A DNA stretch of 50,491 nt from an uncultured Clostridia bacterium (GTDB lineage: Bacteria; Bacillota; Clostridia; TANB77; CAG-508), in the NCBI GenBank assembly GCA_944391965.1, contig CALXVH010000010.1, forward strand, positions 1 to 50,491, written 5' to 3'. The translations under genes were made by a program, and so were the position numbers. This document shows, piece after piece, positions 27,013 through 35,518 of this stretch; position 1 is the first letter of the stretch; each line of letters starts with the position of its first letter. The notes under the pieces are model-generated. The model did no database searches, was not told the DNA's origin, and saw only the letters and a list, made by a program, of their open reading frames with translations.

Positions 27013-27429
27013 ATGGATGTACGGAAATTTGTAGGAACATCTCTTGAAGATGTAGCAAAGGAGTTTTCCAAGATGGTCAAAGAAGAATATATCAATCACT
27101 TGGAATTCTTAAGAGATAATTCTATTACAGACAGAAGTGAACTCGATTATTGGGAAAAGCGACTTGAAAATGAGCCAAAAATTGTATACGAACGGGTATA
27201 CAGCAAGATACTTATGGTTATGAAAAATCTAAGCCAGTATGAGGAACTATTAAAGAAAAGATTTCCTTGGAGTAGGCCAATAATTAGGATTACAAGGGTA
27301 TCTAGTTTCTTTGAGGGGATTTCCCCTGGACCGCAAAACCCAATTCCGCGAAATGTGGAATGGTTAATAGACACAAAAAAGATGTCTATCAAAAAAAAGG
27401 TGTACTCAAAGTACACCAATTGTAACTAG
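27013..27429 (+). CDS. Orphan protein, function unknown
   Basis: 138 aa, mostly charged and probably helical in the first ~85 residues (LEDVAKEFSKMVKEEYINHLEF, LMVMKNLSQYEELLKKR), then PWSRPIIRITRVSSFFEGISPGPQNPIPRN and a Lys-rich tail. No domain recognised, no membrane segment. CGGAGG precedes ATG. Its base composition is visibly richer in G+C than flanking genes. The final codons contain a hairpin (27399-27417) whose T-run lies on the opposite strand, so the natural C-terminus may be slightly altered. Own promoter and terminator. Confidence 0.6.
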   Translation: MDVRKFVGTSLEDVAKEFSKMVKEEYINHLEFLRDNSITDRSELDYWEKRLENEPKIVYERVYSKILMVMKNLSQYEELLKKRFPWSRPIIRITRVSSFFEGISPGPQNPIPRNVEWLIDTKKMSIKKKVYSKYTNCN

Positions 27430-27467
27430 TAAATCGTCCAAAAGCCAATTCGTTGGCAATATTCTAG

Positions 27468-27514
27468 ACAAAGAAGCTTTTTAGCAGAATGCTATAGGCT
27501 TCTTTGTTGTTTTA
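27468..27514 (+). terminator. Intrinsic terminator of the 27013 gene
   Basis: Perfect 10-bp stem ACAAAGAAGC (27468-27477) / GCTTCTTTGT (27498-27507), then TGTTTT. Confidence 0.8.
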
Positions 27515-27526
27515 GAATGAAGTGCA

Positions 27527-27555
27527 TTGATTTTAAAAATACATATTGATATAAT
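27527..27555 (+). promoter_or_regulatory. Predicted sigma-A promoter for pepF
   Basis: TTGATT (27527-27532), 17-bp spacer, TATAAT (27550-27555), 22 nt before the pepF ATG. Confidence 0.65.
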
Positions 27556-27577
27556 AATCCAAACAAAGGAGGGTATT

Positions 27578-29344
27578 ATGGAAAATAAATTCGAATGGAA
27601 ATTTACAGATATTTATAAAACAAAGGAAGATTATAAAACAGATATAAACAAGGTAAAAGAAAAATTAGAAGAAATTGTTAAATATAAAGGAAAATTAAAA
27701 GATTCATCAGAAAATATATACAAATGCTACAAAATATATGAAGAAATAGTAGAAATGGATTGTAAAATATATGCTTATGGAATGTTACAATATCATAAAA
27801 ATATGACAGATCAAGAAGCAACAGAGCTATTTAAAGAAGCAGAAGAATTAGACAACAAAATTGATGAAAAGACAGCATTTATGGTACCAGAGCTTACAGA
27901 TATGGACACAGATACATTGGAAAAATATATGAAAGAAGATAAAAGCTTACAAAGATATTCAAGGAGAATAAATGAAATTATAGAAAATAAAAAACATATA
28001 TTAAGTAAAGAAATAGAAGAAGTGTTATCAAAATTTTCTGATACATTTAATGGATGTGAAAATGCATATAGTGTATTAACAAATGCAGAAATTAAATTTC
28101 CATCTATTAAAGATTCAGACGGAAATGAACTAGAAGTAAATGAAGCTGAATATTCTAAATTATTAGAAAATAAAGATAGAGAAGTAAGAAGAAAGGGAGC
28201 TACAACACTAGTATCAGAATATGGTAAATATATAAATACAATAACAGAACTATATTTAAATACAGTAAAACAAGATACAAAGATTGCTAAATTAAGGAAT
28301 TATAAAAGTTCATTAGAAAAAGCAGTAATAGATGACGAGGCAACAGTAAAAGTTTATGAAACTTTATTAAAAACAATTAATGAACATATAGGACTAAATC
28401 ATGAATATACATCGTTAAAGAAGAAACTTTTAAACTTACCAGATATTCATATGTATGATATGAGCATAAATCCATTTAATCAAACAGATACTACAATGGA
28501 TATAGAAGATGCAGAAGAATTAGTACTAAAGGCACTAGCACCGTTAGGAACAGAATATGTAAATAAATTAAAAGAAGCGTTTAATTCAAATTGGATGGAT
28601 GCATATCAATCTCCAAACAAAAGAGGAGGAGCATATAATATGCCAGTATATGGAGTTCATCCATATGTACTTTTAAATTATACTGGAACAAATTTTGATG
28701 TATCATCAATCGCCCATGAATTTGGACATGCAATGCATTCATATTATTCTGACAAAAATCAAAATGTGTTAGAACATAGCTATACTCTTTTATTAGCAGA
28801 GATAGCCTCAACAGTAAATGAAATTCTACTTGCACAATATAGACTAGATAATTCAACAGATAAACAAGAAAAAATAGCACTATTATATGACAGAATAGAA
28901 ACTGTAAAAAGTACATTATTTACACAAGCTATGTTTGCAGAATTTGAACAAGAAGTACACTCAAGAATAGAAAATGGAGAAATATTAAATGCAGAAAAAC
29001 TAGGAAATATATATGTTGATTTATGCAGAAAGTATTATGGTGAAGACCTAGTTATAGACGAATATAACAAATACAATTGGACTAGAGTAAATCATTTCTT
29101 TAGATGTTTTTATGTATATAAATATGCAACAGGTATATCTTGTGCAATAGACATAGCAAGTAGAATTTTATCAGGAGAAGAAGGCTTAGTAGAAAAATAT
29201 ATTAATATGCTAAAAATGGGAGGAAGTAAAAAATCATTAGATATTTTAAAAACAGTAGGAATAGATTTAGAAGATAGCAGAACATATGAAAATGCACTTA
29301 AATTTTACAAAAACGATATAGAAAAATTAGAAGAATTAATATAG
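27578..29344 (+). CDS. pepF: Oligoendopeptidase F (M3B metallopeptidase)
   Basis: 588 aa. Cytoplasmic zinc peptidase of family M3B that cleaves short peptides. Zinc-binding HEFGHAMHS is present, with the downstream Glu in LLLAEIASTVNE, and the C-terminal YKYATGISCAIDIASRIL block is typical. ATG at 27578 has AAAGGAGGG upstream; an in-frame start at 27527 lies inside the promoter. The stop codon (ataTAGGGAA) merges into a compound REP-like repeat that separates it from addA. Confidence 0.93.
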   Translation: MENKFEWKFTDIYKTKEDYKTDINKVKEKLEEIVKYKGKLKDSSENIYKCYKIYEEIVEMDCKIYAYGMLQYHKNMTDQEATELFKEAEELDNKIDEKTAFMVPELTDMDTDTLEKYMKEDKSLQRYSRRINEIIENKKHILSKEIEEVLSKFSDTFNGCENAYSVLTNAEIKFPSIKDSDGNELEVNEAEYSKLLENKDREVRRKGATTLVSEYGKYINTITELYLNTVKQDTKIAKLRNYKSSLEKAVIDDEATVKVYETLLKTINEHIGLNHEYTSLKKKLLNLPDIHMYDMSINPFNQTDTTMDIEDAEELVLKALAPLGTEYVNKLKEAFNSNWMDAYQSPNKRGGAYNMPVYGVHPYVLLNYTGTNFDVSSIAHEFGHAMHSYYSDKNQNVLEHSYTLLLAEIASTVNEILLAQYRLDNSTDKQEKIALLYDRIETVKSTLFTQAMFAEFEQEVHSRIENGEILNAEKLGNIYVDLCRKYYGEDLVIDEYNKYNWTRVNHFFRCFYVYKYATGISCAIDIASRILSGEEGLVEKYINMLKMGGSKKSLDILKTVGIDLEDSRTYENALKFYKNDIEKLEELI

Positions 29345-29446
29345 GGAAAAGAGAAATGTCTTCAAATCCCCGAAGAGGGAAAAAAGGACCGTCCCCAAAT
29401 CCCGAGGAATGTCCTAAAATCCCGATGTTTCTAAATCCCGAAGGAG
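29342..29446 (-). repeat. Compound REP-like repeat between pepF and addA
   Basis: Several units in tandem, mainly in minus orientation: GGGATTTGGGGACGGTCC (complement of about 29385-29404), GGGATTTTAGGACATTCC (complement of about 29406-29425) and shorter CCCGA-ended pieces near 29372 and 29436. The last CCCG is followed directly by AAGGAG, the addA ribosome binding site. Confidence 0.75.
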
Positions 29447-29451
29447 AAAAA

Positions 29452-32400
29452 ATGAGCGAAGTTAAATGGACAGAGGAGCAAAGTCAAGCTATACACGAAA
29501 AGGGTTCTAATATATTGGTTGCTGCAGCAGCAGGTAGTGGTAAGACGGCTGTTTTAGTAGAGCGAATAATTAATAAAATAATTGAAGAAGAAATTGATAT
29601 AGATAAATTATTGGTTGTGACTTTTACAAATGCTGCTGCAAGTGAGATGAGAGAAAGAATATTAAATGCAATTTATAAGAAGATAGAAGAGGAGCCAACT
29701 AATTTACGTCTACAAAAGCAAATTACACTTTTAAATAAATCAAATATTTGTACAATACATTCTTTTTGCTTAGATGTAATAAGAAATAATTTTTACGAAA
29801 TAAACATCTCACCAAACTTTAGAATTGGTGATACTGCAGAAATAGAACTTCTAAAAGAAGAGGTGCTAGATGAACTTTTTGAAGATTTGTATTTAAAAGA
29901 AGATGAAGGATTTTTAAAACTTTTAGAAATTTATACGAGTTATAAAGATGATGAGCCTCTAAAAGATATAGTTAAAAGTATATATAATTTTATTCAAAGT
30001 GCACCATTCCCAGAAAAATGGTTAGCTGAAAAAGTAAAACTATTTGATATAGATATCGAAAATACTGATTTCGCAGAGACAGTATGGGGAAAAATTATTT
30101 TAAATAATTATAAAGAATGTATTGAAGAAAATATTTTAGGTTTAAAGAAAATAAAAAAAGAATTAGACGCAGAAAATGAATTAGAAAAATTTTCGCAAGC
30201 AATAAGATTAGACATAGAAAACTTAGAAAGTCTATTAGCGAACTTAAATTCATGGGATAAATCATATGAACTTGCAAAGAACTTTTCTTTTGTTAGATGG
30301 CCAAGTAGTAAAAAAATAAATTCAGAAATACCTGCGCTTGTAAAAGAAAAAAGAGATATGATAAATGCAAAATTTAAGAAATTAAAAGATAGCATTTTTA
30401 TATATAGTTCAGCTGAGGTATTAGCAGATTTAAAAGATATGTACGAAGTCTTAAAGCTACTACAAGCAATAATGTTAAAATTTAATGAAAATTATAAAAA
30501 GGCAAAATTAGAAAGAAATATAATAGATTTTAATGACATAGAACATTTAGCCTTAAAAATATTGATTAAGGACGAAGATGGAAAATATGTACCTTCAGAG
30601 ATTGCAAAAAAATACCAAAATAAGTTCGAAGAAATTGCGATTGATGAATATCAAGATAGTAATATGGTTCAAGAATACATATTAACCTCAATCTCTAAAG
30701 GCAACAACATATTTATGGTAGGAGATGTAAAACAAAGTATATATAAATTTAGACAAGCAATGCCAGAACTATTTTTAAATAAATACAAAACATATAAATT
30801 AAAGAAGGAAAAAACAAAAGTTGATGATTTAAAAATACAATTATTTAAAAATTTTAGAAGTAGAAAAAATATACTAGATACAACTAATATCATCTTCCAA
30901 GAAATTATGAGCAAAGATTTAGGTGATGTTGATTATAATGAAGATGAATATTTAAACTTAGGAGCAAATTATGAAAAGCCTCAATTGGAAAATATAGATT
31001 TTGCAGGGAAAACGGAAATAAATATAATTAATTTGGAAGACACTACAAAAGACTCACAAGAAGATGAAGAAGATAATGTAAAAACAGAAAGAATTGAAAA
31101 CTCTATTTTAGAAGCAAGGTATGTAGCCCAAAAGATTAATGAGCTCATAAATAGCAATTATTATGTGCTAGATAAAAAAGAAGGCTATAGAAAAATTACA
31201 TATAAAGATATAGTTGTTTTGTTAAGATCAACAACAGAATTATCACCAATATATGAAAAAGAAATTTCAGATTTAGGTATGCCAGTATATAGTGAAACAT
31301 CTACAGAATATTTAAACTCGGTAGAAATTCAAATAATTATGTCATGCTTAAAAATAATAGATAATCCAATGCAAGACATACCATTAGTTACTGTTATGAG
31401 GTCAATGATTGGTGGATTTACAGATAATGATTTAATAGAAATTAGATTAGCAGATAAATATGAAAACTTTTATGAAAGTGTTGTGAAGTCAAGAATTCAA
31501 GTAAATGAAGAATTGCGTAACAAAATTGATTCTTTCTTAGATCTTATAAATAACTGGAGAGAAGAAAGTGAGTTTTTAGCATTAGATGAGTTGATCTGGA
31601 AAATTTATATGGATACAGGTTATTACAATTATGTTGGACTAATGCAAAATGGAAAATTAAGACAAGCAAACTTAAAAATGCTTTTTGAAAGAGCAAAACA
31701 GTATGAGAGTGCATCATTTAAAGGTGTATTTAACTTTATAAACTTCATAGATAAATTAAAACTTCGTAATAATGATTTAGGAGCTGCTAAGATAATTGGT
31801 GAAAACGAAAATGTAATTAGAATTATGAGTATTCATAAAAGTAAAGGTTTGGAATTTCCAGTGGTATTTTTAAGTAGTACAGGAAAAAACTTTAACTTAA
31901 AAGATTTAAGAGAAAAAATATTAATACACCAAGAAATTGGCTTTGGACCAAATTATGAAAATAGTGAGTTAAAAATAGAATATCCAACACTTGCCAAAGA
32001 AGCAATAAAAATGGTAAGCAAAAGAGAAAGCATTTCCGAAGAAATGAGAGTGTTATATGTTGCTTTAACAAGGGCTAAGGAAAAATTGATTATTACTGGA
32101 ATAGAAAAGGACTTACAAAAATCTTTAGAGAGTAAAGAAAAAGAACTACAAATTTATGAAACAGAAGATAATGCAAAAATAAATCCTAAAATACTAGAAG
32201 ACTATAAATCATATTTGGATTGGATAGAATTAGTTTATCTAAAAAACAAGATAAAAAATTCAGAAATATTTGAATTTAATATGATAACTAAGGCTGAAAT
32301 ATTAGGTACAAATACAGCAAGTGAAACAGAGAGAAAAGATGTATTAACAGATATTGCAAACAGAAAAGAATCTAAAGAAAATTTAGAAAAAATAAAAAAC

Positions 32401-33063
32401 ATTTTAGAATGGGAATACAAATATAAAGATTCTACAGAAATGCCAAGCGAACTTTCTGTTTCTAAAATTAAAGAACTATCAAAAGATAAGGCAGAGGAAA
32501 AATTTGGAGTAACATTAAAAAAGCCAAATTTCTTAGTAGAAAAAACAGAATTAACAGCAGCAGAAAAAGGTACAATAATGCACTTGTGTTTACAAAAACT
32601 AAATTATAAAGAAGAATATAATTTAGAAAAATTAAAGAACATGGTTAATAATTTAGTAGAACAAGAAATAATCTTACCAAAAGAAGCAGAAAGTGTAAAT
32701 TATAATAAAATACTAGCTTTTCTAAAATCAAATATATGGAAAGAAATGCAAACTGCCAAAGTAGTAGAACAGGAAAAAGCATTTTATCTAAATTTAAAAG
32801 CAAAGGAAATATATAAAAATAATGCAGAGGATGAAATATTAGTTCAAGGTATTATAGATTTGTATTATATAACTAACAATGACGAATTAGTTTTAGTGGA
32901 CTATAAGACAGATTATGTGGAAAATAATAATGAACAAAGCTTAAAAGACAAATATAATATACAATTAGATATTTATAAAAAAGCTTTAGAAGAATCCTTA
33001 AATAGAAAAGTAGATAAGGTATACATATATTCAACATGGCTTAATAAAGAAATAGAGATTTAG
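29452..33063 (+). CDS. addA: ATP-dependent helicase-nuclease subunit A
   Basis: 1203 aa. UvrD-like helicase plus RecB-type nuclease, the A subunit of the AddAB double-strand break repair enzyme. Walker A AAAAGSGKT (about 24-32), TFTNAAASEMRERI (motif Ia), IDEYQDSN (motif II), GDVKQSIYKFRQA (motif III), SIHKSKGLEFPVVF (motif V), VLYVALTRAKEKL (motif VI), and the C-terminal nuclease GIIDLYY...LVLVDYKTD. ATG at 29452 with AAGGAG is the likely start; an in-frame extension back to 29356 would translate the repeat. The partner gene addB usually lies next to addA but is not in this window. Confidence 0.94.
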   Translation: MSEVKWTEEQSQAIHEKGSNILVAAAAGSGKTAVLVERIINKIIEEEIDIDKLLVVTFTNAAASEMRERILNAIYKKIEEEPTNLRLQKQITLLNKSNICTIHSFCLDVIRNNFYEINISPNFRIGDTAEIELLKEEVLDELFEDLYLKEDEGFLKLLEIYTSYKDDEPLKDIVKSIYNFIQSAPFPEKWLAEKVKLFDIDIENTDFAETVWGKIILNNYKECIEENILGLKKIKKELDAENELEKFSQAIRLDIENLESLLANLNSWDKSYELAKNFSFVRWPSSKKINSEIPALVKEKRDMINAKFKKLKDSIFIYSSAEVLADLKDMYEVLKLLQAIMLKFNENYKKAKLERNIIDFNDIEHLALKILIKDEDGKYVPSEIAKKYQNKFEEIAIDEYQDSNMVQEYILTSISKGNNIFMVGDVKQSIYKFRQAMPELFLNKYKTYKLKKEKTKVDDLKIQLFKNFRSRKNILDTTNIIFQEIMSKDLGDVDYNEDEYLNLGANYEKPQLENIDFAGKTEINIINLEDTTKDSQEDEEDNVKTERIENSILEARYVAQKINELINSNYYVLDKKEGYRKITYKDIVVLLRSTTELSPIYEKEISDLGMPVYSETSTEYLNSVEIQIIMSCLKIIDNPMQDIPLVTVMRSMIGGFTDNDLIEIRLADKYENFYESVVKSRIQVNEELRNKIDSFLDLINNWREESEFLALDELIWKIYMDTGYYNYVGLMQNGKLRQANLKMLFERAKQYESASFKGVFNFINFIDKLKLRNNDLGAAKIIGENENVIRIMSIHKSKGLEFPVVFLSSTGKNFNLKDLREKILIHQEIGFGPNYENSELKIEYPTLAKEAIKMVSKRESISEEMRVLYVALTRAKEKLIITGIEKDLQKSLESKEKELQIYETEDNAKINPKILEDYKSYLDWIELVYLKNKIKNSEIFEFNMITKAEILGTNTASETERKDVLTDIANRKESKENLEKIKNILEWEYKYKDSTEMPSELSVSKIKELSKDKAEEKFGVTLKKPNFLVEKTELTAAEKGTIMHLCLQKLNYKEEYNLEKLKNMVNNLVEQEIILPKEAESVNYNKILAFLKSNIWKEMQTAKVVEQEKAFYLNLKAKEIYKNNAEDEILVQGIIDLYYITNNDELVLVDYKTDYVENNNEQSLKDKYNIQLDIYKKALEESLNRKVDKVYIYSTWLNKEIEI

Positions 33064-33067
33064 GAGG

Positions 33068-33098
33068 TAGGGATTTGGGGACGTTCCTAAAATCCCTA
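33068..33098 (+). repeat. REP-like repeat, complete unit, after addA
   Basis: TAGGGATTTGGGGACGTTC followed by CTAAAATCCCTA. The ends TAGGGATTT/AAATCCCTA are perfectly complementary. Begins five bases after the addA stop. Confidence 0.85.
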
Positions 33099-33112
33099 TA
33101 AGAAGTAATTAT

Positions 33113-33156
33113 AAAAGCGGTAGCATATAGCTTTTAGCTACCGTTTCTGTTTTTCG
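33113..33156 (+). terminator. Intrinsic terminator of addA
   Basis: CGGTAGC (33118-33124) pairs with GCTACCG (33137-33143), extended by A/T pairs across a one-base bulge, followed by TTTCTGTTTTT. Confidence 0.75.
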
Positions 33157-33163
33157 TATTTTA

Positions 33164-33195
33164 TAGGGAAAACGAGGAACGTCCTCATATCTCGA
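33164..33195 (-). repeat. REP-like repeat, diverged copy
   Basis: On the minus strand GAGATATGAGGACGTTCCTCG then TTTTCCCTA in two parts: core GAGGACGTTCC retained, left arm changed from GGGAT to GAGAT. Confidence 0.65.
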
Positions 33196-33214
33196 AAAAA
33201 TATCGCTGTAAACC

Positions 33215-33243
33215 TTGATTTTTGGAAATATATGTTATATAAT
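33215..33243 (+). promoter_or_regulatory. Predicted sigma-A promoter of the rimP-nusA-infB operon
   Basis: TTGATT (33215-33220), 17-bp spacer, consensus TATAAT (33238-33243). Transcription would start near 33250, leaving a leader of about 70 nt. Confidence 0.7.
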
Positions 33244-33268
33244 ACGCATATAGCAAAATACATTACAT

Positions 33269-33295
33269 AAGGAGTGGGAACAAATCCCACTCCTT
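33269..33295 (+). promoter_or_regulatory. Leader hairpin upstream of rimP
   Basis: Perfect 11-bp stem AAGGAGTGGGA / TCCCACTCCTT with a 5-nt loop ACAAA in the leader of the operon, 24 nt before the TTG start. No T-run follows, so it is not a simple terminator. The left arm contains a second Shine-Dalgarno-like AAGGAG. Confidence 0.65.
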
Positions 33296-33319
33296 ATGAG
33301 TGTAAAGGGAGGTAAAATC

Positions 33320-33763
33320 TTGTCTAAGATAGAAAAAAATGTAGAAGAATTAATAAATCCTATAGTAACAAATTTAGGATATAAACTTTATGATGTCATT
33401 TACGAAAAAGAAGCAAAAGACTATTATTTAAGAATTTTTATAGATAACGAAAATGGCATAAGTTTAGAAGATTGCGAAAAAGTGAATAATGCTATTACAG
33501 AGATTCTAGATGAGAAAGACTATATTAAGGATCAATACTTTTTAGAAGTATCATCACCTGGAATAGAAAGAGTATTAAGAAAAGATTGGCAATTAGAAGA
33601 AAACATAGGGCAAGAAGTAGAATTAAAATTATTTAAACCATTTAATGGCGAAAAATTAATAACAGGAATTTTAAACGGATTTAATGAAGAAACAATAAAT
33701 ATAGATGAACAAGAAATACCTAGAAAAGATATTTCATTAATAAAAATAAAATATAATTGGTAA
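33320..33763 (+). CDS. rimP: Ribosome maturation factor RimP
   Basis: 147 aa. Needed for late 30S subunit maturation. Recognisable features are NLGYKLYDVIYEKE, LRIFIDNENGISLEDCEKVN, the YFLEVSSPGIERVLRK block typical of the family, and a C-terminal SH3-like part (VELKLFKPFNGEKLITGIL). The start is TTG at 33320 because AGGGAGGT lies 6 nt upstream; an ATG 24 nt earlier overlaps that site. First gene of the conserved nusA-infB operon; nusA follows 14 nt downstream. Confidence 0.93.
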   Translation: MSKIEKNVEELINPIVTNLGYKLYDVIYEKEAKDYYLRIFIDNENGISLEDCEKVNNAITEILDEKDYIKDQYFLEVSSPGIERVLRKDWQLEENIGQEVELKLFKPFNGEKLITGILNGFNEETINIDEQEIPRKDISLIKIKYNW

Positions 33764-33777
33764 AAGGAGTGTAAGTA

Positions 33778-34902
33778 ATGATAGAGGAAGGAATAGACAA
33801 TAAACAATTAATAGTTGCAATACAAGAATTAGAAAAGGAAAAAGGAATCAAAAAAGATTATTTATTAGATTCTATAGAATCAGCATTATTAACAGCATAT
33901 AAAAGAAATTATAATTCACAAGAAAATGTTAAAGTAGTAGTAGACAGAGAAACAGGAGCATCACACTTATATTCTGTAAAAGAAGTTGTAGAACATGCAG
34001 AAAATCCAATTTTACAAATATCATTAGAAGAAGCAAGAAAAATAGATAAAGAAGCACAAATTGGTTCAACAGTTGATGTAGAATTAGTTCCAAAGAACTT
34101 TGGAAGAATTGCAGCACAAACTGCAAAACAAGTAATTATTCAAAAATTAAGAGAAGCAGAAAGAGAAATTATATATAGCGAATATAGCGAAAGAAAAGGT
34201 GAAATCGTTTCTGGAATAATTCAAAAGGCAGATCAAAATATCGTAGTTATGGATTTAGGTAAAGTAGAAGGAGTTATGCCAGCAAAAGAACAAATACCAA
34301 CAGAGAAATATCATGTAAACGATAAAATAAAAGGATATATACTAGATGTAGAAAAAGGAGCAAAAGGTGTTCCACAAGTTATAATTTCAAGAGCATGTCC
34401 AGAATTTGTTAAGAAATTATTCGAATTCGAGATACCAGAAATTTATGAAGGTGTAATAGAAATAAAAGCTGTATCTAGGGATGCAGGTAGCAGAAGTAAA
34501 GTTGCTGTATATTCACCAAACGAAAATATAGATCCAGTTGGTTCTTGTGTAGGACAAAAGGGAGTAAGAATTCAAAATATAATTAATGAATTAAATGGTG
34601 AAAAAATAGATGTAATAGAATGGAATGCAGATTTATCTATTTATATATCTTCAGCTTTATTGCCAGCACAAGTAATGGCTGTAGATATAGATGAAGAAAA
34701 CAGAATTGCACAAGTAATTGTACCAGATGACCAATTATCATTAGCAATTGGTAAATCAGGACAGAATGCAAGACTTGCTGCTAAACTAACAGGATTATCA
34801 GATTGGAGAATAGATATAAAATCTGAAACTCAATTTAGAAATATATTAATGGAAAAACAAGCTGAGATGGAAAATGCTAACGAAGATAATGATGCAGAAT
34901 AA
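33778..34902 (+). CDS. nusA: Transcription termination/antitermination factor NusA
   Basis: 374 aa, typical Firmicute length without the C-terminal acidic repeats. RNA-polymerase-binding N-terminal domain (residues 1-~125, [15 protein letters not shown]), S1 domain (~135-205, [26 protein letters not shown]) and two KH domains, with [25 protein letters not shown] and [29 protein letters not shown] precedes ATG. Confidence 0.96.
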   Translation: MIEEGIDNKQLIVAIQELEKEKGIKKDYLLDSIESALLTAYKRNYNSQENVKVVVDRETGASHLYSVKEVVEHAENPILQISLEEARKIDKEAQIGSTVDVELVPKNFGRIAAQTAKQVIIQKLREAEREIIYSEYSERKGEIVSGIIQKADQNIVVMDLGKVEGVMPAKEQIPTEKYHVNDKIKGYILDVEKGAKGVPQVIISRACPEFVKKLFEFEIPEIYEGVIEIKAVSRDAGSRSKVAVYSPNENIDPVGSCVGQKGVRIQNIINELNGEKIDVIEWNADLSIYISSALLPAQVMAVDIDEENRIAQVIVPDDQLSLAIGKSGQNARLAAKLTGLSDWRIDIKSETQFRNILMEKQAEMENANEDNDAE

Positions 34903-34950
34903 TAAACATATAAATAGGCAAAAGCAAGTATAATATAAGGAAGTGTTAGA

Positions 34951-35211
34951 ATGAAAAAAATACCACAAAGAACTTGCATAGGATGTAAAGAAAAAAAAGA
35001 TAAAAAAGATTTAATTCGTATAGTAAAAGATAAAGATGGTAACATTACATTAGATAGAACTGGAAGAGCAAATGGCAGAGGAGCATATATTTGCGACAAT
35101 ATTCAATGTTTAGAAAAAGCAATAAAAACTAAAGCTTTAGCAAGAACTTTTGAAATGAATATAGATGAAACAGTTTATGATGAATTAAGAGGTGTAATTA
35201 GTGAAAAATAA
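34951..35211 (+). CDS. rnpM: YlxR/RnpM family RNA-binding protein
   Basis: 86 aa, DUF448. CxxC (RTCIGCKEKK, Cys9 and Cys12), DLIRIVK, the GRGAYIC motif and a further Cys (NIQCLEKA) define the family. In Bacillus the product modulates RNase P; it always lies between nusA and infB, as here. GGAAGTG precedes ATG. Its last codons overlap the start of ylxQ by 11 nt. Confidence 0.92.
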   Translation: MKKIPQRTCIGCKEKKDKKDLIRIVKDKDGNITLDRTGRANGRGAYICDNIQCLEKAIKTKALARTFEMNIDETVYDELRGVISEK

Positions 35212-35518
35212 AATTTTAAATTTACTTGGGTTAGCAACAAGAGCTGGGAATATAGTTGCCGGGAATAATGCATGCGAGAATGCACTAAAAATGAAGAAGA
35301 TAAAAATGCTAGTAATATCTGAGGAAGCCTCAGATAAAACCAAGAAAAATTATAAATTTTATGCGGAAAAATATAATATTCCAATTATTTTTATAGGAAC
35401 CATAGAAGAATTAAGTAAAGTAATAGGTCAGAAGAACAAAGCAATAATAGGAATTAAAGATATAAATATAGTAAAAGGAATACAAAAATTAATTAACGGG
35501 GGTGAAGCTATTGGGTAA
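35201..35518 (+). CDS. ylxQ: L7Ae-family ribosomal-type protein YlxQ
   Basis: 105 aa. L7Ae/L30e-like kink-turn binding protein: [26 protein letters not shown] is the family signature, followed by [16 protein letters not shown] and [17 protein letters not shown] start at 35201 overlaps the rnpM stop, with AGAGGTG upstream. Its end overlaps infB by 8 nt. Exact role unknown; a K-turn RNA ligand is likely by family. Confidence 0.9.
   Translation: MKNKILNLLGLATRAGNIVAGNNACENALKMKKIKMLVISEEASDKTKKNYKFYAEKYNIPIIFIGTIEELSKVIGQKNKAIIGIKDINIVKGIQKLINGGEAIG

Noticed and set aside
29356-29451. N-terminal extension of AddA
   Set aside because: The 32 extra residues are translated from repeat units, without a ribosome binding site; the conserved start follows AAGGAG at 29452.
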